Below are positions 10,846 to 19,900 of a DNA stretch of 19,900 bases, piece by piece. Position numbers and translations under genes: made by a program. Within the stretch, counting starts at the first letter, position 1; the number at the start of each line of letters is the position of its first letter. The notes beneath the pieces are model-generated. The model did no database searches and was not told the origin of the DNA. It saw only the letters and a list, made by a program, of their open reading frames with translations. Source of the DNA: Auxenochlorella pyrenoidosa (taxonomy: Eukaryota > Chlorophyta > Trebouxiophyceae > Chlorellales > Chlorellaceae); assembly GCA_001430745.1 (NCBI GenBank), contig KQ482053.1, positions 938,315 to 958,214 on the forward strand, written 5' to 3'.

Positions 10846-12548
10846 ATGTACCGCAAGCAGACAGTTTACCGTCCTAGGCAAGTTTGGCACCCTGCCACCA
10901 CAGAGGCAGCAGAGCAGGGCGGCCACGAGCGCCTTGCACAGGCGTGGGCAGCCAGGCGTATGGTGCGTGGCCACCTCCTCCTTGAGCCAGATGTGAGAAT
11001 GCCGGGGCTGCGCCACTCTGGTTCGACGACGCGTGGAGCGGCGGTGCCGCGCAGCCCCTTCCCCGCCGGCAGCGAGTTTGGCATCCTGCCCTATGCCGCC
11101 TGGCACGGCCACCTGGAGGTGGTGCGAGCCTTCGTCGAGGCGGGGGCGCCGCTGAACGCATATGCGCGTGTGAGCATGCTGGACTGGCCCTTACAGGCTG
11201 CTCGAGCCCGCTGCCTGCACGGACTGCCTCCCTCCGGAGATCCCACCGTCTGTCCTTGCATGTTCAAGCCGGAGAGTTCCCATCGTCACTGTTGCCCTGC
11301 CGTTCAGGTGGACACAGAGCCTTTCCTCAAGCTCTGGGCGAGGGAGGGCCTTGGCATGAAGCAGTTCGAGTTGACCCCAGACGAGGTGCAAATGCAAGAG
11401 CAGATAATGGCGACAGCAGTGCAGGTTGCCTTCTACAAGGCAAGTGGCGCCTCATTCTTGAGGCCCACAAACCGTTCAGGGTGTGCCGTTGCACGTATGC
11501 TGGCATTGCAGGTGCCATCAACTCTTTTTCTGCTCAGTTGGATACCCTGCGCTGCTTAAAATTTACGCCCCCAGCAGAACCTTGGCATTCGTTGCACTCA
11601 AGGCCTCACTGATGGTGTGCTGCCCCCTGCAGCGCGACGCCGCCCTTGTTGCGCTGCTGCTGGAAGCGGGTGCCACCCTGAAGCACCCCTTCCTGTTTGA
11701 ACTCATCCGCCCGCGGCCTGGCTCACTTTTCACCAGCAAGGTAGGGCACAGGGCCCTGCCTGCAGGATGGTGGTTGGAGTTGTATGATGCCAGGGCATGC
11801 GCGTCCTGCCTGTTCATGCTGCCTGTTGGTGCTGTGCTAGCCATGGTTCCTGCTATTGATGAGGCTTGTCCTGTCTTATCAGACTGCTGGCCCGCGTCTG
11901 CGCATTTGCGACATGCACCTGCCTCCATTCCCCTGCCTGCAGGCGGGCAGCTGGAGCCAGCGCTTCCACCGGTACTGCCCGCCCGCCTTCAAGGCCGCCA
12001 CGGCTGAGCTGCTGCGCATCAGCCACAAACACGGCGGCAGCGTCCGGAGTGGGAGGCTGGTGTGGCCCTTCAACTGCGACATGCTCGTCAGCCTGCTGCT
12101 GCCGGTGCTGGAGCAGGACATGACCGCCTGGTTGTGAGTCACTTTGGCTCGCACCAACCTTCACCGCTCTATGGCGCGCTGCTTGTGCTTGCACGCTGGT
12201 GCCCCTGCACGGTTGGAATTTTCATCTGCAGCCCCCTCACCCCTGCCCGCCTGCCTGCCTGCCAGCCTGCCAGCCTGCCCGCTCGCACGCCCGCGTGCGC
12301 TTCCACCCTCCCACCTGCTGTCCTGTCTATCCAACAATCCCTCCTCAACTCGTTTAGTTGGTTCAGCAATGTCGCACCTCCCGCCATGCAGGGACGTGCC
12401 CGGGCAGGAGGACTACGCGAGCGATGCAAGCTCCAAGAGACTGACGACGTGGATAGTGCGCAGGAGGTGCGGTGGCCTCCTGATTTGCACCTGGCCACAA
12501 GCAGGTGGCTCGGTGGCGGTGGTTCTTGCAGTGAGACTTGGCTCCTAG
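10846..12548 (+). CDS. Ankyrin-repeat protein, downstream copy of the tandem pair
   Basis: Five exons join in phase to 303 residues: 10846-11169, 11308-11439, 11633-11740, 11943-12133 and 12392-12548. Three internal exons (132, 108 and 191 bases) have exactly the lengths of their counterparts in the upstream gene, with the same intron phases. By hand count 21 of 36 residues match in the 108-base exon and 37 of 64 in the 191-base exon. The ankyrin unit AWHGHLEVVRAF / VEAGAPL is shared; the second unit reads TAVQVAFYK then RDAALVALLLEAGA. The copy lacks the poly-Ala first exon and about 45 following residues of its paralogue, so the start at 10846 is provisional and an upstream exon may exist. 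The second intron uses a GC donor (11440). The tail after LDVPGQED is not acidic and may be frameshifted. Function is unknown beyond ankyrin-type protein binding. Confidence 0.74.
12249..12282 (+). repeat. Interrupted CCTG-type repeat in the last intron of the second ankyrin gene
   Basis: Runs of CCTG and GCCTGCCA units in the intron 12134-12391, matching in place the TGCC repeat of the upstream paralogue. The tract is C-rich and may extend the polypyrimidine region. Confidence 0.5.
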
Positions 12549-13190
12549 CGACCAGAGTGCTTGCCATACCTCGACAATGTGCCAGGAGTGCGTATCAGGC
12601 TGCAGCAGCAGCTACTGCCTAACAGCGCGTCTGAGCGCATCCTTGGCCTCTCCTGCCAGGCCAGTCGTTTGTGTGCAAGCAGTCAAAACTGAACACCTCT
12701 GATTGCAGGCCATGCTGAGGGGCTGTGAGAGCCCGACGAGGCGGCCCGCTGCTGCTAAATGTGCGTGCTGAAGCGATGGCCGCCTCTGACAGTTGTGGGC
12801 GGCAATGGTGGCAGGCGCTGGAATGCACACCCTGTGGGGACGGGGCGGGACCGGGCACTGCAGTCGCCTGGGTGACGTTGGAGGCGTCTACATGCTGGGG
12901 CCGCAGCGCTGCAGTGTCTTTCATGTTCAGACAAGGTGCAGCCACGCTGATACGGAGCGGGCTGGAGTATGTAAGGCAGCGATGCAAAACGCACGGGGAT
13001 GCAGAGCATGGGAGGGAAGCAAAGGAGGGCAGGCAGCAGAATCTGACAGCATCTGGCAAGGGGAGAAAGAGAAGCAGGAAGGAGTCGAGAAATGTGGCCG
13101 GGCCTGCCATCAGCGGCCGCAAACCCTCCAGCTTTGCTCGTGGCCGCTGGCAGGGAGCAGTCGGGCTGTGCACAGGTGTCACCACGCTCG
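12549..13190. other. Convergent 3' region between the second ankyrin gene and cyanase
   Basis: About 640 bases between two stop codons facing each other. A long plus-strand open frame crosses it but runs antisense through cyanase exons and has no motif. A plus-strand TGTAA lies at 12970-12974. No clear minus-strand TGTAA was found for cyanase. Confidence 0.6.
12970..12974 (+). terminator. Candidate TGTAA polyadenylation signal for the second ankyrin gene
   Basis: This plus-strand TGTAA lies about 420 bases after the stop at 12546-12548, a plausible distance for an algal 3' UTR, and before the end of the convergent interval. Confidence 0.35.
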
Positions 13191-15457
13191 TCACTTCCCA
13201 GTGCTGGCAGCTGTGTTGTCCTCGGCTCGCTGCTCCACGTGAGGCAGGAACTGCAGGGGAGGTTGCAGCATGTGCTGACCGTTGTCAGGGCTGGGAAGTG
13301 GCCGCCAGGGCCGCAGCAGGGCGGAGCCTGCGGCAGGGACGTGTGCAGCTGCAGCGCCGGAGTAGGCTGTGCGGCACGGGTGTGCACATTGCACAGTGCT
13401 GCCGTCCCTCGGCCGCTCGCCGCCGGTTCTCCACGCTGCAGAGCCTGCTGCAGAGCTCCGGGCCAGCTGTCATCAAGGTGGTCGCAGGCGGCAGCCTCTG
13501 GGCCAGCCGGCGCAGGAGTTGTCTTCTGGCCGCACCTTGCCGTTGAAGGTGATGACCACCCGGTTCTCCCCCTGCTTGCCCTGCACCTTGTCCACGGTGC
13601 AGTAGAAGTCGATGGCTGCAGGGAGGGGGAGGGGTGCAGCGAGCAGCACCAGCATATGAAGAGCATGCACGGTAGCCTGGGGCGGATGCGACGAGCGGAG
13701 GGCTGTGGCAAATGTGTGTGCACGAGTGCATGGCACCTCCGGGAGGCGGTTTGAGGGCAGTGCGGGGGAACAGAAGGAGAAAGGGGAGGGTCCCCCGCAC
13801 CCGACATGATGCCGTCGCCGAACTTCTCGTTGACGATTGCCTTGAGCGCCTCGCCGTAGTGCGACACCGCCTGTAGCAGGGGCGGGCGCAGGCGGGGCAA
13901 TGCCTGGCTGTAAAGCAGGCCTGGCATGTCTGAAAGAGACGAGTTGTTCAGTGCTTGCACTGCTGGCACCCGGTATGGCTTGGCAGTGTGATCTGCCCGG
14001 TGTCGACGGCCACACAAGTGCAGCACAGCGGGCTCGCCGCGAGCTCGGCAGTGCGCTCGCCCCCAGCATGCGGTCTTCCACCCCGGCCGGGGAGCAGCAA
14101 GAAGGCAGGCAGGCTTGCCACCCCGGCAGGGGCAGCAGGAGCGCGCAGCGGTACACTTGCAGGAACGCCCGGCGGTACACTCGCCTCCAGCATGCGGTAC
14201 ACGTGGGGCTCCTGGTGCAGCTCGGGATCAAAGCAGCGCGTCGGCGCCTGCTGCATCACCGCCAGCGCCTCCTCGCTGCGAGCAGCAGTGGCGGAGGAGG
14301 AGGCATCAAGGCAGGGTGGGCATGGTCAGCGCGGAGGGTGAGCGAGCGCCCGTGTGGTGCACTGCGGTGGCTCGTGCACCGTGGGGCCTCGCTGGCAGGC
14401 CTGGCAGGGGAGAGCCCACCCAGTGCCGCCCTGCCTGGATGCAGAGCAGTGGGATGGCGCCGCTCTGGAGCGTGGCGTGCTGAGAGGTGCCCACCTGATC
14501 TGTGGCACCGCTGCCTTGAGCTTGCCAGCCGACTCTGGCTTCAGCTGGGCCTGCAGGCAGCAAGGGGGTACTCATTGTCAGTCAGTAACCTGCGCCTCTG
14601 GGCAGCACTGTAGGTGAGGCCCGCCCAGGGCCGCGGCTCAGCTGGCCATGGCCAGCACGCGGGGTTGCGAGCGCATGAGAGGCTAGAGGCAGGGCCAGGC
14701 TGGTTGCCAGGCGCTCCCCGCCCACAGTCTACAAAGCCGCCCGCCAAAGGGCCGCTGTGCTGGGAGGGTTTGCGCTGCGTTGCTTGCGAAGCCAGGCAGG
14801 CAGCGGACCAACCGGCAGCTGGGGGACTCCTGCTGGCTGGCGGGGGGCAGAAGCAGAGCGCACTCTCGAGCCCTTGCCTGGTTGAAGAAGAGCTGCGCTG
14901 TGTAGGCGTTCGTCCATCCGCACTCTGCCAGGGCCGGGTGTGGGGAAGGGGGGACACATCAGCGCCTCAGCAGGGTTGCAGGGCAGCCTTCCTTGCCCCG
15001 GCGAGAGATCGCGATGTGACTGGCCACCCCCCGCCCCGCCAGACACCCTGCAGATATTTCACCTGCAGCAATGTCATCGAAGCTCTTGCCGGAAGCGGCC
15101 TTGGCAGCCAGCAGCTGGTCGACAAACGCCACCTTGGCTGCAGCGTGGGGTGGGGTGGGTTGGAGGTTCTGTCACGTTGACGTAATGCCGAGATGGGTGC
15201 ACTCGGCGAGCCGAGGGGCCGCCGCCGGGAGCGGCAGCAGGTGTGTCACTTCCGCTCCGTGCGGGCCTCACGCTCTGTGCAGGCGGTGCAAGCCTGAGCA
15301 GCTTTCCCCTGCCAAGTGGTCAGCCTGAGACATGCAATGTGCAGGCCGGTGCTGGCAGGGTGCCCCCTTGCCGCTCGTCCTTGCCCGGCGGGCCCACTCT
15401 CTCAAGGCGCTGCTGCGCCCTCAGCTGCCCACCATTGCGTGTACGGGGCGCCAGCAT
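13191..15457 (-). CDS. cynS: Cyanate hydratase (cyanase)
   Basis: Cyanase turns cyanate and bicarbonate into ammonia and carbon dioxide by way of carbamate. Core exons in transcript order are 15137-15063, 14924-14878, 14550-14495, 14275-14185, 13870-13801, 13615-13536 and 13250-13191; all phases fit and they encode about 159 residues, the usual size of the family. The N-terminal helical part ([21 protein letters not shown]) is followed by [14 protein letters not shown] and by DPELHQEP. The catalytic residues known from the E. coli enzyme are present: Arg and Glu in YRMLE and Ser in GDGIMS. The end is NGKFLPH plus a short polar tail. The start is less sure because no Met precedes the core. A phase-matched first exon 15457-15398, joined to 15168, would add an Arg/Gln-rich leader (189 residues in all), perhaps a targeting peptide. 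Two introns use GC donors. The gene is divergent from the protease gene. Confidence 0.87.
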
Positions 15458-15803
15458 CTTGGATTGGGTGGAAGAGGCCGTGATCAGAGTGCGAACTCGG
15501 CCGGGTGCACCCCTGGCCGAGAGACGGGCGGCGCGCAGTACAGGCTGCGTTTTGTGCCTTGGATGGGCTAACAATGAGGGCAACGGATCGAGGAGGGCTG
15601 CCAATGAAGCGAAATGCGCTAAAAATAGCCAGCCACGACCATGTGCTGTGCTTTTGCGCAGCAGGCTTGCCAGGCCTGGCAAAGGAACAGCTGACAGGCG
15701 TGCAGCAGGCTCAAGGCAGCCTGCCGATCATCCAGTGGTCTAGCAGGAGCCGGGCTTTGACGATCGCGCTTGACCATGTTTTGAGCAGCAGCAGATAGCA
15801 AGG
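15458..15803. promoter_or_regulatory. Divergent promoter region between cyanase and the ubiquitin protease
   Basis: About 350 bases separate the proposed cyanase start (minus strand) from the protease ATG (plus strand), so both promoters probably lie here. A CCAAT at 15601-15605 and an AT-rich CTAAAAATAG near 15619-15628 face the protease gene. No other motif stands out. If the cyanase first exon is wrong, the region is longer or shorter. Confidence 0.4.
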
Positions 15804-18800
15804 ATGTCGAATGCTCGGGGCAAAAAAGGGCGCACCTCGACTTCTGGCAGCGATGAGGTGAACGGCGAAGAAGCGGCGGCCCTCAAGGCGCTGCTCGAAT
15901 CCGGAACAGGGCAGCTGGGCGGCCTGACGGATGGCCAGGTGCTCAGAGTGCTCAAGGCAGACAAGCCTTGCGAGGAGCTGTATTCAAAGGCCTGCAAGGT
16001 GCGCTCCTGGTGCCGCAGGGGTATAGGCGGCGCAGCCGCCGCCTTCTGCCGCCCCGATTGAGTTGCATTTCTTTCTGTTGGGCATGCTGTGCAAATTCCA
16101 CAGTTTGTGCGTTTCCCACACCTGCATCAGCGTTGAGCAGCAACATTCGCTGCAGTGTTGATGGCGCAGGGCAGCTGCAATGCCCTCGGGGCTCGTCACC
16201 CTGCCCAACCGCACCCAACCGCTGCTGCCGCTCCCAACCCGCCCCTTGCCCTGCAGAGCAAGGCTGGCAACCCCAACTGCCTGTGCAGCCTGATCCCCGC
16301 ACCCGGCAGCTTCCGAAGGCAGGGCCTGTGGGCCAAGGACACGGATGTGGTGGGCACGCTGGGGCCTGACCCGGCTGCTCGGGCACGCAAGGTGGGTGGG
16401 GAGCATCCCGCTGCCAGCTGGGAGCACGTGCCGATGGGAGCAACTCAAGGGCAGCAACTCTTGCTGCCTGCGCGACCAGCCTCTGTCGCATGCGCAGCAC
16501 GTTCTGCTCCTGCTGTCGCCCATCTTTGCACCGTCCTGTTGCTGTGGTGGTGACAGGCAAGCCCTCACCTGTCTTCGGCGCTGAGCTCAGGGCCGGGAGT
16601 GGCTGTGGCCACCTCGCTTGCAAACATGCGTGCATGTGGACTGCATGCTGTGCCTTCTGGCCCTGGTGTGCCATATCATGGCCCTGAGGAGGCGGGGACC
16701 CGCCTCGGCTGCTCGCCCTTTGCTGCAGGACCGGAGCCGGCCAGTGGGACTGAAGAACCTGGGCAACACATGCTACGTGAACAGCGTGCTGCAGGTGGGG
16801 GCGCCTGCATTCAGGGGCCCTGATATCTTAAGCCTTGTCTGCGCGCACCCAAGGCGCGCGCCTCGCTGCCATGCGCCCGCCGCCACGACTCTGCCACCCC
16901 CCGCCTGCGCGCCACGCAGTGCCTGTTTGCCAACCAGCCGTTCCGGCGTGCCGTGTACGCTGTGCGTCCGCCCCTGGCGGAGGAGCCGATTGTCAAGGAG
17001 CTGCGGTGAGGCTGCTGGGAGCTGGAGGGTGGGGGTGGGGGGTTGGGCTGCAGGGGCCTCTGAGCTGCTGGAGTACGGGGCAAGGGCTAGCAGCAGCAGC
17101 AGCAGCAGGCGGCAGCGCTGCATGGGTGGGCAATTCCAAGGAGCTTGGCTGCAGAGCTGCGGCGGACCTGCTGGGAGGCAGTGCGATTTGCGAGCGCGCA
17201 TCAGCGCGGCGGCTGGACCTGCCGCAAGCGAGCAGCCGGGGCTGGACACCTGTGGTCAATTCAATCATTTTCGCCGCCCTGGTGTGTGCAGGGAGCTGTT
17301 CCTGTCTATGGAGCACGGCTGCACCGACCCTGTCGACCCCGAGCCCCTGGCCAAGGCCCTGCAGCTGGGTGAGAATAGACCCAGACCCATAGACCCCGGC
17401 CCCGGCGCCGCGGTCCTGCGTTCCCATGCGTCGCTGCAGGGGCGGGCAGCCTGTGTGCTGGGGGTTTCAGACGATGAGCGATGCAGCAAGATGGGCAAGC
17501 GCTGGTTGACCGCCCATCCCTGCGCTGCTCGCTGCGCTTGGGTGTGTCCCGTCCCACACTGCTCAGCCCGTGCTGTTGTGCAACACCCGCGCCTGCAGAC
17601 CACGCGGTGCAGCAGGACGGCCAGGAGTTCATGAAGCTCTTCCTGAGTCTGCTGGAGGCGCGCTTCGAGCAGCAGGAGGACGTCAAGGTGTGTGCGCGCG
17701 TGTGTGTGTATATGTGTGTCTCTGTGTGCGTGGTGTGTGTGTGTGTGTGTGTGCGGGTGGGTGGGTGGGGGTTGGGGGTGGGAGGGTGGGGGGGGTGGGG
17801 TGGGGGGCATGGTCAGGGCGGGGGCGGGCGTTCCCTGTGGGGTGTGCCCCTGGCACTGCTCTTCAGGCTGTGTGAGCAGCCGCCTGAGGGGTGCCCAGCC
17901 CAGTGTCACAGGCCCTGGGAAGCAGTGCCTGCTATGTTTGCTACCCCCCTTGTCCCCCTTGTCTCCCTGCAGGATGTGATCCAGTCCCTGTTCCGAGGGC
18001 AGCGTGGCTACAGCACCACCTGCCGCACCTGCGGCCGCCAGTCGGGTCAGCGCCGCCTTCGAAATGGTCGCCTTAACCCTTCAGCCCGGGCCGCCGCTGC
18101 TTGGGGACTGCCTGGCTGCGCCGCGTGCGAGCCCGCCTGGCGCGCAGCCTCCGGGACCTTACCGCGCTGTCCTCTCCCGCCTTGCCGTGCCTTCCGTCCT
18201 GCTGCAGAGTCCAGCGCCAGGTCTGAGAACTTTTACGAGGTGGACGTGCCGGTCAAGGGGCACAAGTCGCTGACGGGTGAGGGCTGTGCTGTGAGAGGCA
18301 TCTTCTCCCACGCACATGGCCAAAGCCATGCAGGCCTGCGGGGCTGGCCGCCCCTGGCATGCTCGCAGGGGCAGCTGACCGAGGCTGGCCGGGCCGCATG
18401 CCCCCGCTTGTTCGCACAGTTTCTGAACACAGTTTCCGAGTTTCTTGGACAGATAGCCTGCCCCACCCTCATGCCCCGCAATGCGCGTGCTCCCACGCCT
18501 GCCTTTCACCCACCTCCCACCCCCGTTTTGTCTCCCCGCCAGAGTCGCTGTCCAGCATGCTGTTCCCCGAGATGCTGGATGGAGACAACCAGTACCAGTG
18601 CGACTTCTGCGGGCACAAGGTATGTGTGGGGCCGACAGGGGACCGCGCATTTCTTTGTGGCAGCTTGCAACCCCAGAGTTGCTGCCGGCGCCCTGCCTGC
18701 GCGCGCGTGCCTGCTGGTTGGGCACGCGCCACCGCCACCGGCTTCCGCCGTGCGCAGCCCAGCAGAGCCCAGCTGTCCTTCTGCCTGCCCGGCCCCGCAG

Positions 18801-19900
18801 GTGGACGCCACGCGCCAGCTGGAGCTGCGCAGCCTGCCGCCCATGCTGTGCTTCTCGCTGCAGCGCTTCGTCTTTGACTTCCACGTGAGTGGGCGCGGCG
18901 GCGGGCCGTACAAAACCACATGCTTTTCTCCCTGGCGCGGCAGGGGGGGAATGGCCACCAGGCGGGGTAGCGCGCCGCTGTGCGCTGACATGTCGAGCAT
19001 GCCTGCGCCCCGGCCCTGCCCTGCTGGCTGCAGAAGATGGATCGGGTCAAGGTCAGCGACAAGTTTGCCTTCCCGCTGTCGCTGGACATGGCGCCTGTGG
19101 TGGGGCAGGTGGGGACCCCGGGGACGGGTGTGCACGGTGTAGGGTGCCCACAAGCCTTCCAGGGCAGGGAGGCAGCCCAGGGGAGCAGGACAGGGTTGGG
19201 TGTTCCTTGCGGGTGTGCTGGCTGGCAATCAGGGAGTAATCGGGGCTGCGGCGGCGCAGGCCATGCCTTGACGGGGCCTGGCTGCTGGGCGCCAGCCGAA
19301 AACGATGGCGCTCTGCTGCCCTGCGTGCAGCACGGTCGTGCCGACTTGGTGTACGACCTGGAAGCCATTATGGTGCACAAGGGCAGCAGCGCCATCGCTG
19401 GGCACTACGGTGAGTGCTGGGCGGGCAGGGGCACAGCTGGACCGCTCGCACGCGAGGGGGAGGGGTGCACATGCGCCATGCCTTGAGCTGAGGAGGGATG
19501 GCCGAGTGTGCAGCACTGGGCAGTACGATGCGCTGTCGGCCATCCCTGACGTGCTTCCCTGCCCACCCCTCTCTCCTGTGCAGTCGCGCACATTCACTTG
19601 GAGCGCCCCCCTGCTGGCACCCAGGATGCCACCGCTGAGGCTGCGCCCGCGAGCAAAGAAGGCGCCCCCGCGAAGAAGGGGCGCGGCAAGAAGGCGGCTG
19701 CAGCAGCCGATGCCGGCGCAGCAGCCGACGGCGGCGCTGCCGAAGCAGCAGGAGCAGAGGCAGCCGGCAGCCACGCCGGCGGCCTGAGCTGGTGGCGCTT
19801 TGATGACGACTCTGTCACCGAGCTCAAGGGTGGCCCCACAAGCAGTACCGACCACGGCGGCACCGCCGCAGCCAAGGTTGCAGCCGGCGACGGCGGCGGC
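15804..19900 (+). CDS. UBP26: Ubiquitin-specific protease of the UBP26/USP48 type, N-terminal part including the catalytic domain
   Basis: Thirteen exons join in phase to 474 residues and the last runs off the window: 15804-15998, 16257-16391, 16729-16794, 16920-17005, 17292-17368, 17599-17687, 17973-18045, 18208-18276, 18543-18619, 18801-18884, 19034-19108, 19331-19409 and 19584-19900. A pre-domain NPNCLCSLIPAP / GLWAKD resembles UBP26/USP48. The Cys box is GLKNLGNTCYVNSVLQ (catalytic Cys about residue 125), then QQDGQEFMKL, then two CxxC pairs (CRTC, CDFC) of the zinc-finger subdomain, LCFSLQRFVFDF, the His box AGHYVAHI (His about 367) and WWRFDDDSV (Asp about 442). All catalytic residues are present, so an active cysteine deubiquitinase is expected. 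In Arabidopsis UBP26 removes ubiquitin from histone H2B. An Ala/Lys/Gly-rich insertion of about 55 residues lies between the His and Asp boxes. The symbol is by family resemblance; the ubiquitin-like C-terminus of this family is outside the window. Confidence 0.88.
17088..17109 (+). repeat. AGC/CAG trinucleotide repeat in a protease intron
   Basis: About seven perfect AGC units lie in the intron 17006-17291, which also begins with G runs just after its donor. The repeat is non-coding in the spliced model. Confidence 0.6.
17686..17813 (+). repeat. (TG)n microsatellite followed by a G-run tract at a splice donor
   Basis: The repeat begins at the donor itself: the exon ends at 17687 and the intron opens with GTGTGTGCGCGCGTGTG. 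Alternating TG/CG continues to about 17756, then runs of three to eight G separated by one or two T fill the sequence to about 17813. Alternating TG/CG can adopt Z-DNA and the G runs can form a quadruplex. The same intron ends in a C-rich tract before the acceptor at 17972. Confidence 0.75.

Noticed and set aside
9877..12282. The TGCC repeats as a CRISPR array or mobile element
   Set aside because: They are simple tetranucleotide repeats inside introns, without spacers, terminal repeats or a transposase.
12725..13546. A 273-codon plus-strand open frame in the convergent region
   Set aside because: No recognisable motif, antisense to the final cyanase exons, and long stop-free frames are expected at this GC content.
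12755..14026. A 423-codon open frame on the minus strand
   Set aside because: It reads through introns of cyanase. Only the part [19 protein letters not shown] (13801-13870) is real coding; the rest has no motif and the family sequence continues in other frames after splicing.
13191..15457. Bacterial origin of the cyanase gene by recent transfer
   Set aside because: The gene has many introns, the same composition as its neighbours and a plant-like sequence; cyanases are widespread in plants and algae.
17481..19142. A 553-codon open frame on the plus strand
   Set aside because: It mixes true protease exons with intron sequence such as the TG repeat. The family motifs need jumps between frames at splice sites, so it is not one continuous coding region.

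Overview
This window looks like nuclear DNA from a GC-rich, intron-dense green alga, most likely a Chlorella-type trebouxiophyte. That placement is inference from composition, intron style and plant-like protein families, not from a marker gene. Coding sequence is cut into short exons, many of 55-250 bases. Introns run about 85-320 bases, mostly start with GT and nearly all end in TGCAG or a similar CAG. Because the DNA is so GC-rich, most long open frames here are chance readings across introns. All gene models below were joined by hand from exon phase, splice sites and protein family motifs. No rRNA, tRNA, CRISPR array or transposon was recognised.

Layout from left to right: (1) 1-2895, plus strand, the 3' part of a gene for a Gly/Met/Tyr-rich protein with a Gln/Ala-rich tail, possibly an R3H/SUZ-type RNA-binding protein. 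(2) 2896-4210, intergenic. (3) 4211-7639, plus, a complete ten-exon amino acid permease of the AAAP (amino acid/auxin permease) family. (4) 8117-10081 and 10846-12548, plus, two tandem paralogous ankyrin-repeat genes whose internal exons have identical lengths (132, 108 and 191 bases). (5) 13191 to about 15457, minus, cyanase (cyanate hydratase) with all three known catalytic residues. (6) 15804-19900, plus, a ubiquitin-specific protease resembling plant UBP26 and animal USP48, running off the right edge after the catalytic Cys, His and Asp boxes have been read.

No pathway links the genes. They look like an ordinary stretch of algal chromosome with one local duplication (the ankyrin pair), one convergent pair (second ankyrin gene and cyanase) and one divergent pair (cyanase and the protease) that may share a roughly 350-base promoter region. 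I found no convincing new multi-gene system. The points most worth a second look are three GC-AG introns, a last-intron donor in both ankyrin genes whose retention gives an immediate stop, a possible frameshift in the tail of the second ankyrin copy, a low-complexity insertion inside the protease catalytic domain, and introns with G-rich 5' and C-rich 3' ends.
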